Shown here piece after piece: positions 1 through 6,989 of a stretch of DNA of 64,000 nt. Both the position numbers and the translations under genes were made by a program. The notes beneath the pieces are model-generated. The model saw only the letters and a list, made by a program, of their open reading frames with translations. It was not told the origin of the DNA and made no database searches. The DNA comes from JAAUTT01 sp963846585 (GTDB taxonomy: Bacteria; Bacteroidota; Bacteroidia; Bacteroidales; JAAUTT01). Each line of letters opens with the position of its first letter. Positions within the stretch are counted from its first letter, which is position 1. The stretch lies in assembly GCA_963846585.1 (NCBI GenBank), contig CAWJWO010000019.1, forward strand, positions 1-64,000, given 5' to 3'.

Positions 1-1
1 C

Positions 2-1681
2 TTACACCAATAAATTTTTATCTATAAATTGCGGTAGCAGATATTTGAGCTGAGATTTTTTGGTATCGTTAATATTTCTGATCACATATTCCAGCCATTT
101 TTGAGGATTGATACCATGTTTTTTGCAGGTTCCAAAGAAGCTATAAAACATAGCTATATTTTCGGCTCCATGGTGCGATCCGGCGAACATATAATTTTTC
201 CTCCCCAAAGCCAGAGCTCTAATAGAGTTTTCGATTAAGTTATTGTCTATCTCCAAGTTACCATCTTTAAGATAATTCATCAACGTATCCCAACGGTTTA
301 TACAATAATCAAATGCTTTGCCTATGGGACTTTTGGGTAATACTTTGTCCCTGTTAGCTGCTATAAACTTACTCATTTCGTTTAATATGGGCAATGATTT
401 ATCCAGCCTCAAAGCATGCCGCATTTGGGCCGATAACCCATCTTCACGTGCAGTTCTCTCAATAGAATATAACTTTTGAATCAATATCATAACAGTGGAT
501 GCCCTTTCCTTATCGTTTTCCAGGGCTCTCTCTACCATCCGCCTGGCATGTGCCATGCAACCAAGATGTGTTACACCCTCGTTTCGTGCAAAGTGTTCGT
601 AAACGGCATACCCATCTGTTTGTAAATATCCTTTATAAGTCGCTAGATTTTTTAATGGGGCATCCAGTCCCCTTCCTTTGTGATAATCGAAAAATACCGC
701 ATTTTGCATTGGTGCATTGTACACCCACATATATCCCTGATGGGTGGCTCCCGGTTTATCACGATCCAGAACTTTTATAGGGCTTTCGTCTACTTGCAAA
801 TAAGGGTTTTCTAAAACGTAAGCCTTATGAACTGTATATAGTAGACGAATATGATTGGATGTCAAGCTAACCCATGAATCCATTGTGGAGGCAGGAACAT
901 GAACACCCTCTTGTTTAAACATTTGTATTTTCCTGTGTAGTGGTATGTGATATACAAATTTATCTACCGTGATATTGGAAAGCAAACCCGGTCCGGCCAT
1001 ACATTTTGGAATGGGTCGATTCAAAGGGGCGATGACCTGTCTTTGAGCACCTGTTTCATCTTCTTTAGTGATATAAACGCCACGTATATAATCAATTCTC
1101 TTTAATCTTCCAGGAATATATTCTAATTCAGAGGTGATTTGCTCGCCTATTTTATCCATACCTGAAACATCCTCTGTTGGTTCCAGCAGTACCTTTTCTA
1201 CTGGTATATGGGATGGTATTTCAAAACGTCCAGGGTGTGGCTTGGAAGGTTTTGTCCGTTCATAGCTAATTTGTTGCTTGTCAGCTTCTATTACCGCTTC
1301 TATCTTTTCATCCCCAAATTCAAAAGGGATCGTTAGCTGGTCTGGATGCTCATTCGATTCAAAACGCTCCCGTTTGGAACCAAAGAGCATCCTTTGAAAC
1401 TGGGCTATTTGAAATTTCTGATCTTCTATCGTAATATTCTGATCCTCTATTGTTACATTCTGATCCTCTATTGTTACATTCTGATCCTCTATTGTTACAT
1501 TCTGATCCTCTATTGTTACATTCTGATCCTCTATTGTTACATTCTGATCTTCTATAGTTGAAGTTAGTTTTGTGATTTCAGCAGCAAGATTAGAAATTGC
1601 CAATTCTTTTTGAGCAAGATTTTCCAAAAGAAAAAGTTTTTCTTTTAAAAATTCATGAGGTATATTTTGCTCTGTTTGCAT
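2..1681 (-). CDS. tnpC: IS66 family transposase (TnpC)
   Basis: This is the DDE transposase of an IS66 element, 559 residues, which is normal for the family. Residues about 42-89 are a run of seven-residue repeats of the type IEDQNVT, a probable coiled coil for oligomerisation. The catalytic acidic residues can be placed at D298 (LQVDES), D356 (LQTDGYAVY) and E484 (NNLIENSIRAL), and the family C-terminal signature GRKNYMFAG follows at about 493. The stop codon lies at bases 2-4, so the gene is complete, but the left inverted repeat of the element falls outside the window. It is transcribed with tnpB and tnpA upstream, although 292 bases separate it from tnpB. Confidence 0.96.
   Translation of the reverse strand: MQTEQNIPHEFLKEKLFLLENLAQKELAISNLAAEITKLTSTIEDQNVTIEDQNVTIEDQNVTIEDQNVTIEDQNVTIEDQNITIEDQKFQIAQFQRMLFGSKRERFESNEHPDQLTIPFEFGDEKIEAVIEADKQQISYERTKPSKPHPGRFEIPSHIPVEKVLLEPTEDVSGMDKIGEQITSELEYIPGRLKRIDYIRGVYITKEDETGAQRQVIAPLNRPIPKCMAGPGLLSNITVDKFVYHIPLHRKIQMFKQEGVHVPASTMDSWVSLTSNHIRLLYTVHKAYVLENPYLQVDESPIKVLDRDKPGATHQGYMWVYNAPMQNAVFFDYHKGRGLDAPLKNLATYKGYLQTDGYAVYEHFARNEGVTHLGCMAHARRMVERALENDKERASTVMILIQKLYSIERTAREDGLSAQMRHALRLDKSLPILNEMSKFIAANRDKVLPKSPIGKAFDYCINRWDTLMNYLKDGNLEIDNNLIENSIRALALGRKNYMFAGSHHGAENIAMFYSFFGTCKKHGINPQKWLEYVIRNINDTKKSQLKYLLPQFIDKNLLV
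1420..1560 (-). repeat. 21-bp in-frame tandem repeat inside tnpC
   Basis: Five perfect copies of a 21-base unit starting gatcctctattg run from 1441 to 1545, with one degenerate copy on each side (1420-1440 and 1546-1560). Each unit encodes one heptad of the transposase coiled coil, so a change in copy number keeps the frame. Confidence 0.95.
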
Positions 1682-1973
1682 AGCATAAATATAGCCAAAA
1701 GTATTGATTTCATTAACGTTTTAATGGATTATTTTTCTTTAAAATAGCCTGATTTTTTGATCGTTGATTTAATAAAACACCCCTGAAAAAAATCCTTTTT
1801 TGAAGCTGTTAAATCTCTTCTGTTTTAATTTTTCGGTATATGGGTTAATGGGCTGGTAAGGTATCATGCAACCATCCGTAATGCTTGTAAAATAAAGGAT
1901 TTTTATTACATCACCATATGTATTATGTATATATACTTGCGGTTTCTATAAAAAATCTTATATCAAAACACTT
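1682..1973. other. Spacer between IS66 tnpB and tnpC
   Basis: About 290 AT-rich bases inside the IS66 element with no convincing reading frame on either strand. In most IS66 elements tnpB and tnpC nearly touch, so this spacer is longer than usual. No gene or clear hairpin was found in it. Confidence 0.5.
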
Positions 1974-2321
1974 TTAAGCTCCTTTTTTTAACAAATATCG
2001 TTTACGCATTGTCACATTCTTCAACGATAACCCTTCTATAATCATGACAAGTTTTGACCAATCAAGGCTACCTTCGGTAATTACCGGAATTTCAAAGTTG
2101 CCTCTTTCCAACCTTTTCCAGTAAAGTACAAAACCTCCGTTTTCCCAATGAAGAAGTTTTACCTGGTTCCGGCGTCGGTTAAAAAAAACATACACTTCTC
2201 CACAGGTGGGATTACGTTCTAATTTGTTACGCACAATCCCGCATAAAGAATCAAAACCGCCACGCATATCCGTGGGGGATGAATATAAATAATATTGGTG
2301 GGTGGATGTCAGCGAAAACAT
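1974..2321 (-). CDS. tnpB: IS66 family accessory protein TnpB
   Basis: This is the second IS66 protein (IS66 Orf2), required with TnpC for transposition in characterised elements. The 115 residues carry the family core: TDMRGGFDSLCGIV near residue 17, then GEVYVFFNRRRNQVKLLHWE and GGFVLYWKRLERG. It starts six bases after the tnpA stop codon, consistent with a tnpA-tnpB-tnpC operon on the minus strand. It is full length with no sign of damage. Confidence 0.96.
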   Translation of the reverse strand: MFSLTSTHQYYLYSSPTDMRGGFDSLCGIVRNKLERNPTCGEVYVFFNRRRNQVKLLHWENGGFVLYWKRLERGNFEIPVITEGSLDWSKLVMIIEGLSLKNVTMRKRYLLKKGA

Positions 2322-2327
2322 AGTCCT

Positions 2328-2657
2328 TTACAGTAAACTGATCAGGGATCGCAACATTGGTAAATCCATTTCCTGATTTAATTTTACTCTTACTCCATTG
2401 GGATAGCTGATCTCGATTTCAATATTCTTTGCAATGGTTTGTTCAGGCTGTTTGGTCGGTGAGGATATAACGACCGGAATAAATTTCTCTTCGGTTTTTA
2501 ATTCAGCTTCCCTGTATTTCTTGTGCCAATTGTAAAAGGTAGCTGAACTTACTCCGTGTTCTTTGCAATATAATTTCTTTACCATTCCGCTTTCGATGCA
2601 GGACTTTACAAATGCAAATTTTTCTTTCTCGCTTTTTCCCCTTAAATTGCTCCCCAT
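2328..2657 (-). CDS. tnpA: IS66 family accessory protein TnpA (helix-turn-helix)
   Basis: This is the first protein of the IS66 operon, 109 residues. The N-terminal half resembles the helix-turn-helix of IS66/IS3-type TnpA proteins (EKFAFVKSCIESGMVKKLYC, then GVSSATFYNWHKKYREAE). The C-terminal half is variable, as in relatives, with the strand-rich IEISYPNGVRVKL and a final short helix. It lies directly inside the right end of the element. Confidence 0.9.
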   Translation of the reverse strand: MGSNLRGKSEKEKFAFVKSCIESGMVKKLYCKEHGVSSATFYNWHKKYREAELKTEEKFIPVVISSPTKQPEQTIAKNIEIEISYPNGVRVKLNQEMDLPMLRSLISLL

Positions 2658-2697
2658 GTTTTTATTTTTGGGGTAAAGTTACCAAGCTTGATTATGA

Positions 2698-3564
2698 CCT
2701 CATATATGGGGTTGGTCGGGGGGATACATAGCAATATATTTTTATGACTTTAGTCCAGTATTCAATTTTCAGTACTGGCTTTATCAGTTTAACGAGACGC
2801 CATCTCACGATAGAATCAGCAATTTATCTTATGTGGTATCGTACCTGTTAAATTTAGCAAATGAACATCTGCGATTTTTGCATAGTCCATCTGAAATTAT
2901 ATTTTCAGTTTTATTCCTGACTGTTTTTATTTATACTTATAAATCATTAAAAGAGTACAAGAATCTTATCCGATTTTCCGGTTTGCTGATATTCTCGCTG
3001 GCACTTTTATCAGTACATAAAGCCTCCTATTACATGATTCTTTATTTGCCGTACTTACTAATATTGATAATACTGGGTTTAAGGCAATTAAAGACTACAA
3101 CCTCTAAAAAGGCCATATTAAGTATAAATTATATAATTGCACTATATTTAATTATTAATTTATTATACGATTTTAAAACTTCCAATGCAAAGTATAATAT
3201 TGAAACAAATAAGTTGATTGTACAGAAGTACATTAAAGTTAAAACTGGTACATGTAGAATTGTAGCTCCTATGACTTTTATTTTCAATGAAATATTGGAT
3301 TTTAAGTCTATTCAGGGTGATATGTGCTATTCGGAATTGCAGAAAACTGAAAAAAGTATTTATAAAGAAGGTTTTCTGAGGCTTACCAAAAAATTCGATA
3401 TTGATTATATTATACTTTCGGATTATTCAATGAAAAGTTTAGGGACAAATGAACTCACCAAAGATGATTTCTCCAAAAATGATTGTGAACTTATAGTGAG
3501 AACCTCTAACATGTGTATTATTAAAAATAAGAAAACCCCGAATTTTGTGTATCCGTCTGGTTAA
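2698..3564 (+). pseudogene. C-terminal part of a membrane glycosyltransferase-like protein cut by IS66
   Basis: A GTG start at 2833 would give 243 residues, but the same frame is open upstream to 2698 and reads as natural protein (QYWLYQFNETPSHDRISNLS just before the GTG). This is therefore the 3' part of a longer gene interrupted by the IS66 end. The visible part has about four membrane helices, with the HKASYYMILYLPYLLILI segment typical of GT39/ArnT-like integral membrane glycosyltransferases, then a soluble C-terminal domain of about 110 residues. Assignment to that superfamily rests on topology and general resemblance only. The donor lipid and acceptor cannot be inferred. Confidence 0.6.
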
Positions 3565-3660
3565 TCACATATTGGCAATTTGTCAGATAATTTATTTTGC
3601 ATTAAATAGCATTACAGTTAATGCCTTACATCGAACTAACATCAAATTATATTAAAAATT

Positions 3661-3724
3661 TGATAATCAGATGCGCCTATTTAGTGCAAAACTTATTATA
3701 GGACAAATGTTTTGCTGATTATCA
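3661..3724. repeat. Dispersed AT-rich hairpin repeat, copy with inverted arms
   Basis: The arms tgataatcag (3661-3670) and ctgattatca (3715-3724) are exact inverted repeats, with a second inverted pair gcaaaac/gttttgc inside. The middle carries gcctattta and ttataggacaaat, words shared with copies at about 3576-3610, 6884-6927, 8140-8205, 8633-8683 and 10161-10227. Confidence 0.7.
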
Positions 3725-3788
3725 ATGCTTTAAATCTTTGGCCCGCTGTTTTTTAATGTTTTGTGGCCCTTTTTGCCAAGTTGTCAGT
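3693..3788 (-). repeat. Inverted partial copy of the sequence downstream of the HU gene
   Basis: Read on the minus strand this stretch matches 6833-6927, which begins at the stop codon of the HU-like gene. Both contain aaaaagggccacaaaaca and cagcgggccaaa, followed by ttgataatca and tgtcctataat. The HU coding sequence itself is not duplicated here. Confidence 0.8.
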
Positions 3789-3870
3789 AGGAAGAATAAC
3801 AAGCGTTTCTTGGCCGGTTAATATCTTTTATATATTGTGGATGTATAGTAATCATAATATTGTGTATTTA

Positions 3871-3915
3871 TCAGTTAAAATCAAAACTTAACAGTATCCT
3901 TTTTCTTTCTTCCAT
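3871..3915 (-). pseudogene. Remnant (14 codons) of a RelE/ParE-type toxin gene
   Basis: An ATG at 3915 overlaps the end of the antitoxin gene by about the same amount as the intact toxin at 11845-12177 overlaps its own antitoxin. Its 14 residues (MEERKRILLSFDFN) resemble the first residues of that intact toxin (METQERPVILSLVA), and then a TGA stops the frame. The toxin body is gone, which leaves the neighbouring antitoxin without a partner. Confidence 0.6.
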
Positions 3916-4073
3916 GCCTCGAATCGTTGTTCAAATTCTTCAATAGTCATAAATGGGCCTTTTTCAGCTTCTTTAATAGAATTCATAAATTCTTCATGTG
4001 TAACTATTTGGTTAGGAAGTGCCCAATTAATCTTCCTTTTTGCCTCTGGTTTATCAACGGATTTTGTACTCAT
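3888..4073 (-). CDS. Orphan type II antitoxin, paralogue of the one at 12153-12335
   Basis: A protein of 61 residues, nearly identical over most of its length to the antitoxin at 12153-12335 (shared WALPNQ, VTHEEFM, SIKEAEKGPFMT, EFEQRFEAWK). It is acidic and helix-rich at the C terminus, as expected for a toxin-binding segment. The ATG at 4073 is preferred over a TTG six bases upstream because a TATTTTTG -7 box lies just before it. The adjacent toxin gene is reduced to 14 codons. Whether the protein still acts, for instance on the paralogous toxin, is not known. Confidence 0.75.
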   Translation of the reverse strand: MSTKSVDKPEAKRKINWALPNQIVTHEEFMNSIKEAEKGPFMTIEEFEQRFEAWKKEKGYC

Positions 4074-4087
4074 AGTCAAACTTTTTA

Positions 4088-4095
4088 CAAAAATA
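4088..4095 (-). promoter_or_regulatory. Bacteroidota -7 box TATTTTTG of the orphan antitoxin
   Basis: A perfect TAnnTTTG match 14 bases upstream of the ATG. The same box is kept at 12350-12357 in front of the paralogous antitoxin, so both copies carry the promoter. Confidence 0.6.
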
Positions 4096-4125
4096 CAAAA
4101 TACTTCTTTTACTTAATGCGCAAAT

Positions 4126-4190
4126 CAACTTATTTCCCGTGCAGATACCTGGGATGCGTAGGAGATCCCGGACTGCCCGAGCATAAGTTG
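4126..4190. repeat. REP-like palindrome, copy A
   Basis: The outer arms are caacttattt and ataagttg, with a GC-rich interior containing cctgggatgcgta and gatcccgg. It belongs to a family of four in this window (others at 4463-4537, 8724-8797 and 12383-12451). Confidence 0.85.
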
Positions 4191-4462
4191 AAAGGCTATA
4201 GTTTCATAGTACATTTTAGAGCAGTAAATGCTTAATAAATCTTGGGGTTTGGGGCATTTTTATTTGATATAATTTCTCTTCTAAATGGAGATAAAGGAAG
4301 TATTGCCAATTTGAAATGTTGTTTTGCGAAAATAACAACACAAAGTTATGCATCTTCTGGTTTTAATAATGATCTGAAAAAGAAGTTTTCAGATATATTG
4401 ACTTCGTTTTAAAATGGATTTTTTTAGGTTTTTCATGCTCTGAAATATTACCAGTTTTTATT

Positions 4463-4537
4463 CCAATCAATTTTTTCCCGGGTGGTCGGGGATATTCTGG
4501 CGGAACCAAAGACCTACACGGGTAATAAGTTGATTGG
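4463..4537. repeat. REP-like palindrome, copy B (inverted, diverged)
   Basis: The terminal arms ccaatcaa (4463-4470) and ttgattgg (4530-4537) are exact inverted repeats. Read on the minus strand the copy shows the family pattern acttattacccgtg, aggtc, then ccccgacca and cccggg. It is the most diverged of the four copies, and it lies upstream of the HigB-like toxin gene. Confidence 0.75.
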
Positions 4538-4567
4538 CGTTTTGTTTCTAAATATGGAAACTTTTAT

Positions 4568-4575
4568 TATATTTG
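4568..4575 (+). promoter_or_regulatory. -7 box TATATTTG of the HigBA operon
   Basis: A TAnnTTTG match 18 bases before the ATG at 4594, with TTTG at 4541-4544 as a possible -33 element (spacing 23, slightly long). The box overlaps the alternative TTG start at 4573, which argues for the later ATG. Confidence 0.55.
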
Positions 4576-4593
4576 TATAATGATAATTTCAAC

Positions 4594-4938
4594 ATGAAAA
4601 AACCAATTGAGGTAATTTTACTTAAACAAGCTGAAGATTTTTTGGATAATATTGAAGAAGCCGCCCGGAAGAAACTTTTTATTTCAATGCGAAAAACAAA
4701 AGAAAGAATTTTTGGAGATTGGTTTAAAAAAATGATTGGTACGGATGATATTTATGAGTTTAAGGCAGATAACAAAGGTAAATTTTATAGGCTTTTTGCA
4801 TTTTGGGACTCTCGGGGAGAAAGGCAAACACTTATAGTTTGTACTCATGGATTAATTAAAAAAACAAATAAAACGCCTAAGTCGGAAATAAATAAAGCGG
4901 AAGAGATTAGAAAAAACTATTATAAAGGTTTAATATAA
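4594..4938 (+). CDS. higB: HigB/RelE-superfamily toxin (phage Gp49-like)
   Basis: The 114 residues match the Gp49-like branch of the RelE superfamily, probably an mRNA-cleaving toxin of a type II TA pair. Visible signs are the helical N-terminal half (AEDFLDNIEEAARKKLF), the strand segment DDIYEFKADNKGKFYRLFAF, and the family C-terminal VCTHGLIKKTNKTP with a following helix. The gene is followed 20 bases later by an Xre-type antitoxin, the toxin-first order usual for HigBA. The ATG at 4594 is preferred over a TTG at 4573, which lies in the promoter. Confidence 0.88.
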   Translation: MKKPIEVILLKQAEDFLDNIEEAARKKLFISMRKTKERIFGDWFKKMIGTDDIYEFKADNKGKFYRLFAFWDSRGERQTLIVCTHGLIKKTNKTPKSEINKAEEIRKNYYKGLI

Positions 4939-4958
4939 ATAGAACTAAAATTAAGGAA

Positions 4959-5276
4959 ATGAAAAAATTTAAAACCTTGAGCGAATTGGAAGATAAATAT
5001 TATGGGATACCTGGTACTCCTGTCAGAGAGCAGTACGAATTTGAACTTTCTATGGACATACTTGGTGAAAGATTAAAACAAATAAGAAAGGAACAACGCT
5101 TAACCCAGGAGCAATTAGGTAAAATGATAGGTGTACAAAAGGCGCAGATTTCAAAATTTGAGAGTGGCAACAATAGCGCAACAATATCTACAGTAATAAA
5201 GGTTTTTCAAGCAATGAAGGCTAAAATTAAATTTAAAATAGAAATTGATGAACCTGGTATTATTGAATTAAAATAA
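4959..5276 (+). CDS. higA: HigA-like Xre-family antitoxin
   Basis: The 105 residues include a helix-turn-helix of the Xre/Cro type at about 33-87 (LGERLKQIRKEQRLTQEQLG, then VQKAQISKFESG and a closing helix). It would neutralise the HigB-like toxin encoded just upstream and repress the shared promoter, as known for this family. The short lysine- and isoleucine-rich C terminus (KIKFKIEIDEPGIIELK) could contact the toxin. Confidence 0.9.
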   Translation: MKKFKTLSELEDKYYGIPGTPVREQYEFELSMDILGERLKQIRKEQRLTQEQLGKMIGVQKAQISKFESGNNSATISTVIKVFQAMKAKIKFKIEIDEPGIIELK

Positions 5277-5332
5277 AATAAGTTAGATTATGGAAATCAA
5301 AATTGAGAAGAAATGGTATATTGTAAAGCAGG

Positions 5333-5587
5333 CTATTGGGTATTTAAAAGTTCGGAATAAGTTCGGAATAATATTGATGCTATCATTTTTTTATTATAAG
5401 TGATAAAATGGCCATCCGGAGATAAATATTTATTTTTCAAATTCGTTAAGAAGTTAATCATTAAAAACAGTTTAGATTTTACCGTATTATGGTATATTGC
5501 TAACTGGTTCCAGTTGACACCTATCTTCTGTAGCTCGGTTATTGCTTCATTGTGTAGTTTTGGTAAATATGTATCGACGGATGTCAA
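5333..5587 (-). pseudogene. Possible MobC-like relaxosome protein remnant
   Basis: An 84-residue frame contains ELQKIGVNWNQLAIYHNT, which resembles the L-x-x-IG-x-N-x-NQ-I/L-A motif of plasmid and transposon mobilisation MobC proteins. The usual N-terminal ribbon-helix-helix part and the basic C terminus are not evident, so this would be a fragment. Nothing else of a mobilisation region is intact nearby. The call rests on one motif. Confidence 0.35.
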
Positions 5588-5674
5588 TAGAGTTATCCGG
5601 ATATAAGTCGATTAATTCATCCCATTGGTTATAGCTTTATATTTATTTTTATCGAATTCCTCATTGTTTATTTT

Positions 5675-5866
5675 TTAAGTATATCTCAATGGTAGATTCT
5701 TGTCCCTTTTCGCATTAAAAATGTTCATTAGAGAAAGGGCAGAGTTGTCTTTTTTGTATATCTCTACGGTGAGTTCCCGCCCATTTCGTGAAAGGTGATT
5801 AAAAACAGTGCGGGGCACTTTACAAGTTTTTCTGTCATAATTTTTTGAATAATTAAATCCGTGCAA
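5675..5866 (-). CDS. Short hypothetical frame, doubtful
   Basis: A 63-residue frame with no recognised domain. A weak internal repeat can be seen: NHLSRNGRELTVEIY and NIFNAKRDKNLPLRYT align with each other, and the DNA beneath them (around 5685-5730 and 5757-5800) is also similar. It could be a decayed duplicate rather than a functional gene. Confidence 0.2.
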   Translation of the reverse strand: MHGFNYSKNYDRKTCKVPRTVFNHLSRNGRELTVEIYKKDNSALSLMNIFNAKRDKNLPLRYT

Positions 5867-6106
5867 AGCACGCCTTGCAAAAAATTTGACGAAACCCGAA
5901 GGGCAAGGGTAGCATGATTTTCTTTTAAATTCATATTAAATCATGCCGCCCTTGAACTTTTAAAGTGTCCCGGGCTGTTTTACCTTTTGCAGCGAAATGG
6001 GTGGTATCTCCGGAGGGATATAAAAGACAAACCTGCCATTTACATAATACCTATAGTTCCCCTGGGGTTAGGTAGTTTGTCGTGGGATTAACATGCCATA
6101 AAGCCG

Positions 6107-6163
6107 AAAGGGTTTTGAGTCTTTTCCGCTTTTTTTTCAAGGAAATGTCTCAGAACCCTTTCA
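6107..6163. repeat. Hairpin with 14-bp arms
   Basis: The arms gaaagggttttgag (6107-6120) and ctcagaaccctttc (6150-6163) pair with one G-T-type mismatch. The hairpin lies directly before a larger one at 6174-6287, and nothing coding is seen in or around it. Confidence 0.7.
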
Positions 6164-6173
6164 CAAAAAAAGT

Positions 6174-6287
6174 CAAAGCTATTCATAAACAGACAGTGGA
6201 ACCGGAACGCAGGGTGTCGTCCTTGCGAGTTACGAGCCAGGACGGCCCCGGAGTGCAGTGGAGATGTCTGTTTATGAATGGCTTTAC
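6174..6287. repeat. Large hairpin with 21-bp arms and GC-rich interior
   Basis: The arms aaagctattcataaacagac (from 6174) and gtctgtttatgaatggcttt (to 6287) are inverted repeats with one mismatch. The 72-base interior is far more GC-rich than its surroundings and contains a smaller stem cgtcct/aggacg. A 92-residue frame across it is not convincing. It could be a structured RNA, a transfer origin or a MITE. Confidence 0.65.
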
Positions 6288-6436
6288 CATCAGTAAAAGG
6301 CTTTATACCTTTGAAAGGGCTGGGTGGGATTTGGATTTTTTATGCTTTCCTGCGCTATGAAATATCAATTATTTAGTAGATTTGCTCTTAGTTTGGATTT
6401 GTTGGTTATAATTGGTTCATATTTATGAACCATAGT

Positions 6437-6470
6437 AAAAAGGCAACGTCGTGAAGATGTGGCCTTTTTT
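6437..6470 (+). terminator. Terminator-like hairpin upstream of the HU-like gene
   Basis: The stem aaaaaggc (6437-6444) / gccttttt (6462-6469) is followed by T residues. A second perfect hairpin, tggttcat-attt-atgaacca, lies just upstream at 6413-6432. Together they would stop transcription entering from the left. Confidence 0.5.
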
Positions 6471-6552
6471 GCTGAAAAAAGGTTTCATTAATTTGTATAG
6501 TATTGAAAAATATAGCATATCTTCGCTTTAATAACCAATAAAATAACTGACA

Positions 6553-6837
6553 ATGACAAAAGCTGACCTGGTAAAAGACATTGCGGGCAAAACCGGCGTT
6601 GAAAAAATAACAGTGGTAAGAACCCTCGATGCCCTGATGGATACAATCAAAACAAATATGATCAAAGGTGAAAATATATACCTGCGAAGTTTTGGAACGT
6701 TCCTGGTAAAGAAAAGAGCAACAAAAAAAGCCAGGAACATAACAAAGAAAACAGAAATTATCATACCGGAACATTACGTTCCGACTTTTAAACCTGCAAA
6801 GGAATTTGCAGAAAAAATCAAGGCAAAAAAACACTGA
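6553..6837 (+). CDS. HU/IHF-family DNA-binding protein
   Basis: The 94 residues span the HU/IHF fold: an N-terminal helix pair (MTKADLVKDIAGKTGVEK), the beta-sheet signature IYLRSFGTFLVKKRATKKAR, and a beta arm with a basic tip. The usual RNP..G segment of the arm tip is replaced by NITKKTEIIIPEHYVPTFKP, which is common in Bacteroidota IHF-like proteins. It would bend and package DNA as a dimer. It stands alone between repeats. Its 3' flank is present in inverted form at 3693-3788. Confidence 0.93.
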   Translation: MTKADLVKDIAGKTGVEKITVVRTLDALMDTIKTNMIKGENIYLRSFGTFLVKKRATKKARNITKKTEIIIPEHYVPTFKPAKEFAEKIKAKKH

Positions 6838-6989
6838 CAAAGTGACAAAAAGGGCCACAAAACAATAAAAACAGCGGGCCAAAAAATTAAAGTATTGATA
6901 ATCAACAAAAGTATTGTCCTATAATTAGCATTATGTTCAATAGAAATGGTTTTTGGCAAGTTTTTAAATTTAAGAAAAGAATGCAACTT

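Larger units (their letters stand above)
1..2730 (-). mobile_element. IS66 family insertion sequence, right part complete, left end outside the window
   Basis: The three IS66 genes lie in order tnpA-tnpB-tnpC on the minus strand. The right boundary must fall between about 2698 and 2735, because from there the reading frame of the interrupted glycosyltransferase-like gene is open and reads as plausible protein. The G-rich stretch at 2707-2723 is probably part of the right terminal region. The exact inverted repeat and target duplication cannot be set without the left end. Confidence 0.85.
3565..3870. other. Intergenic region with dispersed hairpin repeats
   Basis: No gene is seen. The stretch holds copies of a dispersed AT-rich repeat (3576-3610 and 3640-3724), a 21-base sequence (3625-3645) related to an inverted-repeat pair found at 24.5 and 27.2 kb, and an inverted copy of the HU-gene 3' flank (3693-3788). 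All look like remnants of small mobile sequences. Confidence 0.6.
3910..4316. repeat. Duplicated antitoxin segment, copy 1
   Basis: About 405 bases here match 12171-12579. The homology covers the antitoxin gene, its promoter, a REP-like palindrome and about 125 further bases. It begins close to the toxin start codon and ends at the word caatttgaaa in both copies. Confidence 0.88.
5277..6552. other. 1.28-kb region without an intact gene; decayed mobile DNA and hairpins
   Basis: No intact gene is supported. There are two short minus-strand frames (5333-5587, possibly a relaxosome-protein remnant, and 5675-5866), a hairpin at about 5906-5955, two large hairpins at 6107-6163 and 6174-6287, and a terminator-like hairpin at 6437-6470. 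The mixture suggests the remains of a mobilisable element. Confidence 0.5.

Noticed and set aside
1346..1561. Plus-strand frame with repeats of ILILYCY opposite the transposase
   Set aside because: It is the antisense reading of the 21-bp repeat in tnpC and has no independent support.
6082..6360. 92-residue plus-strand frame
   Set aside because: It runs across two hairpins, has poor codon use and no recognisable motif; the hairpins explain the region better.
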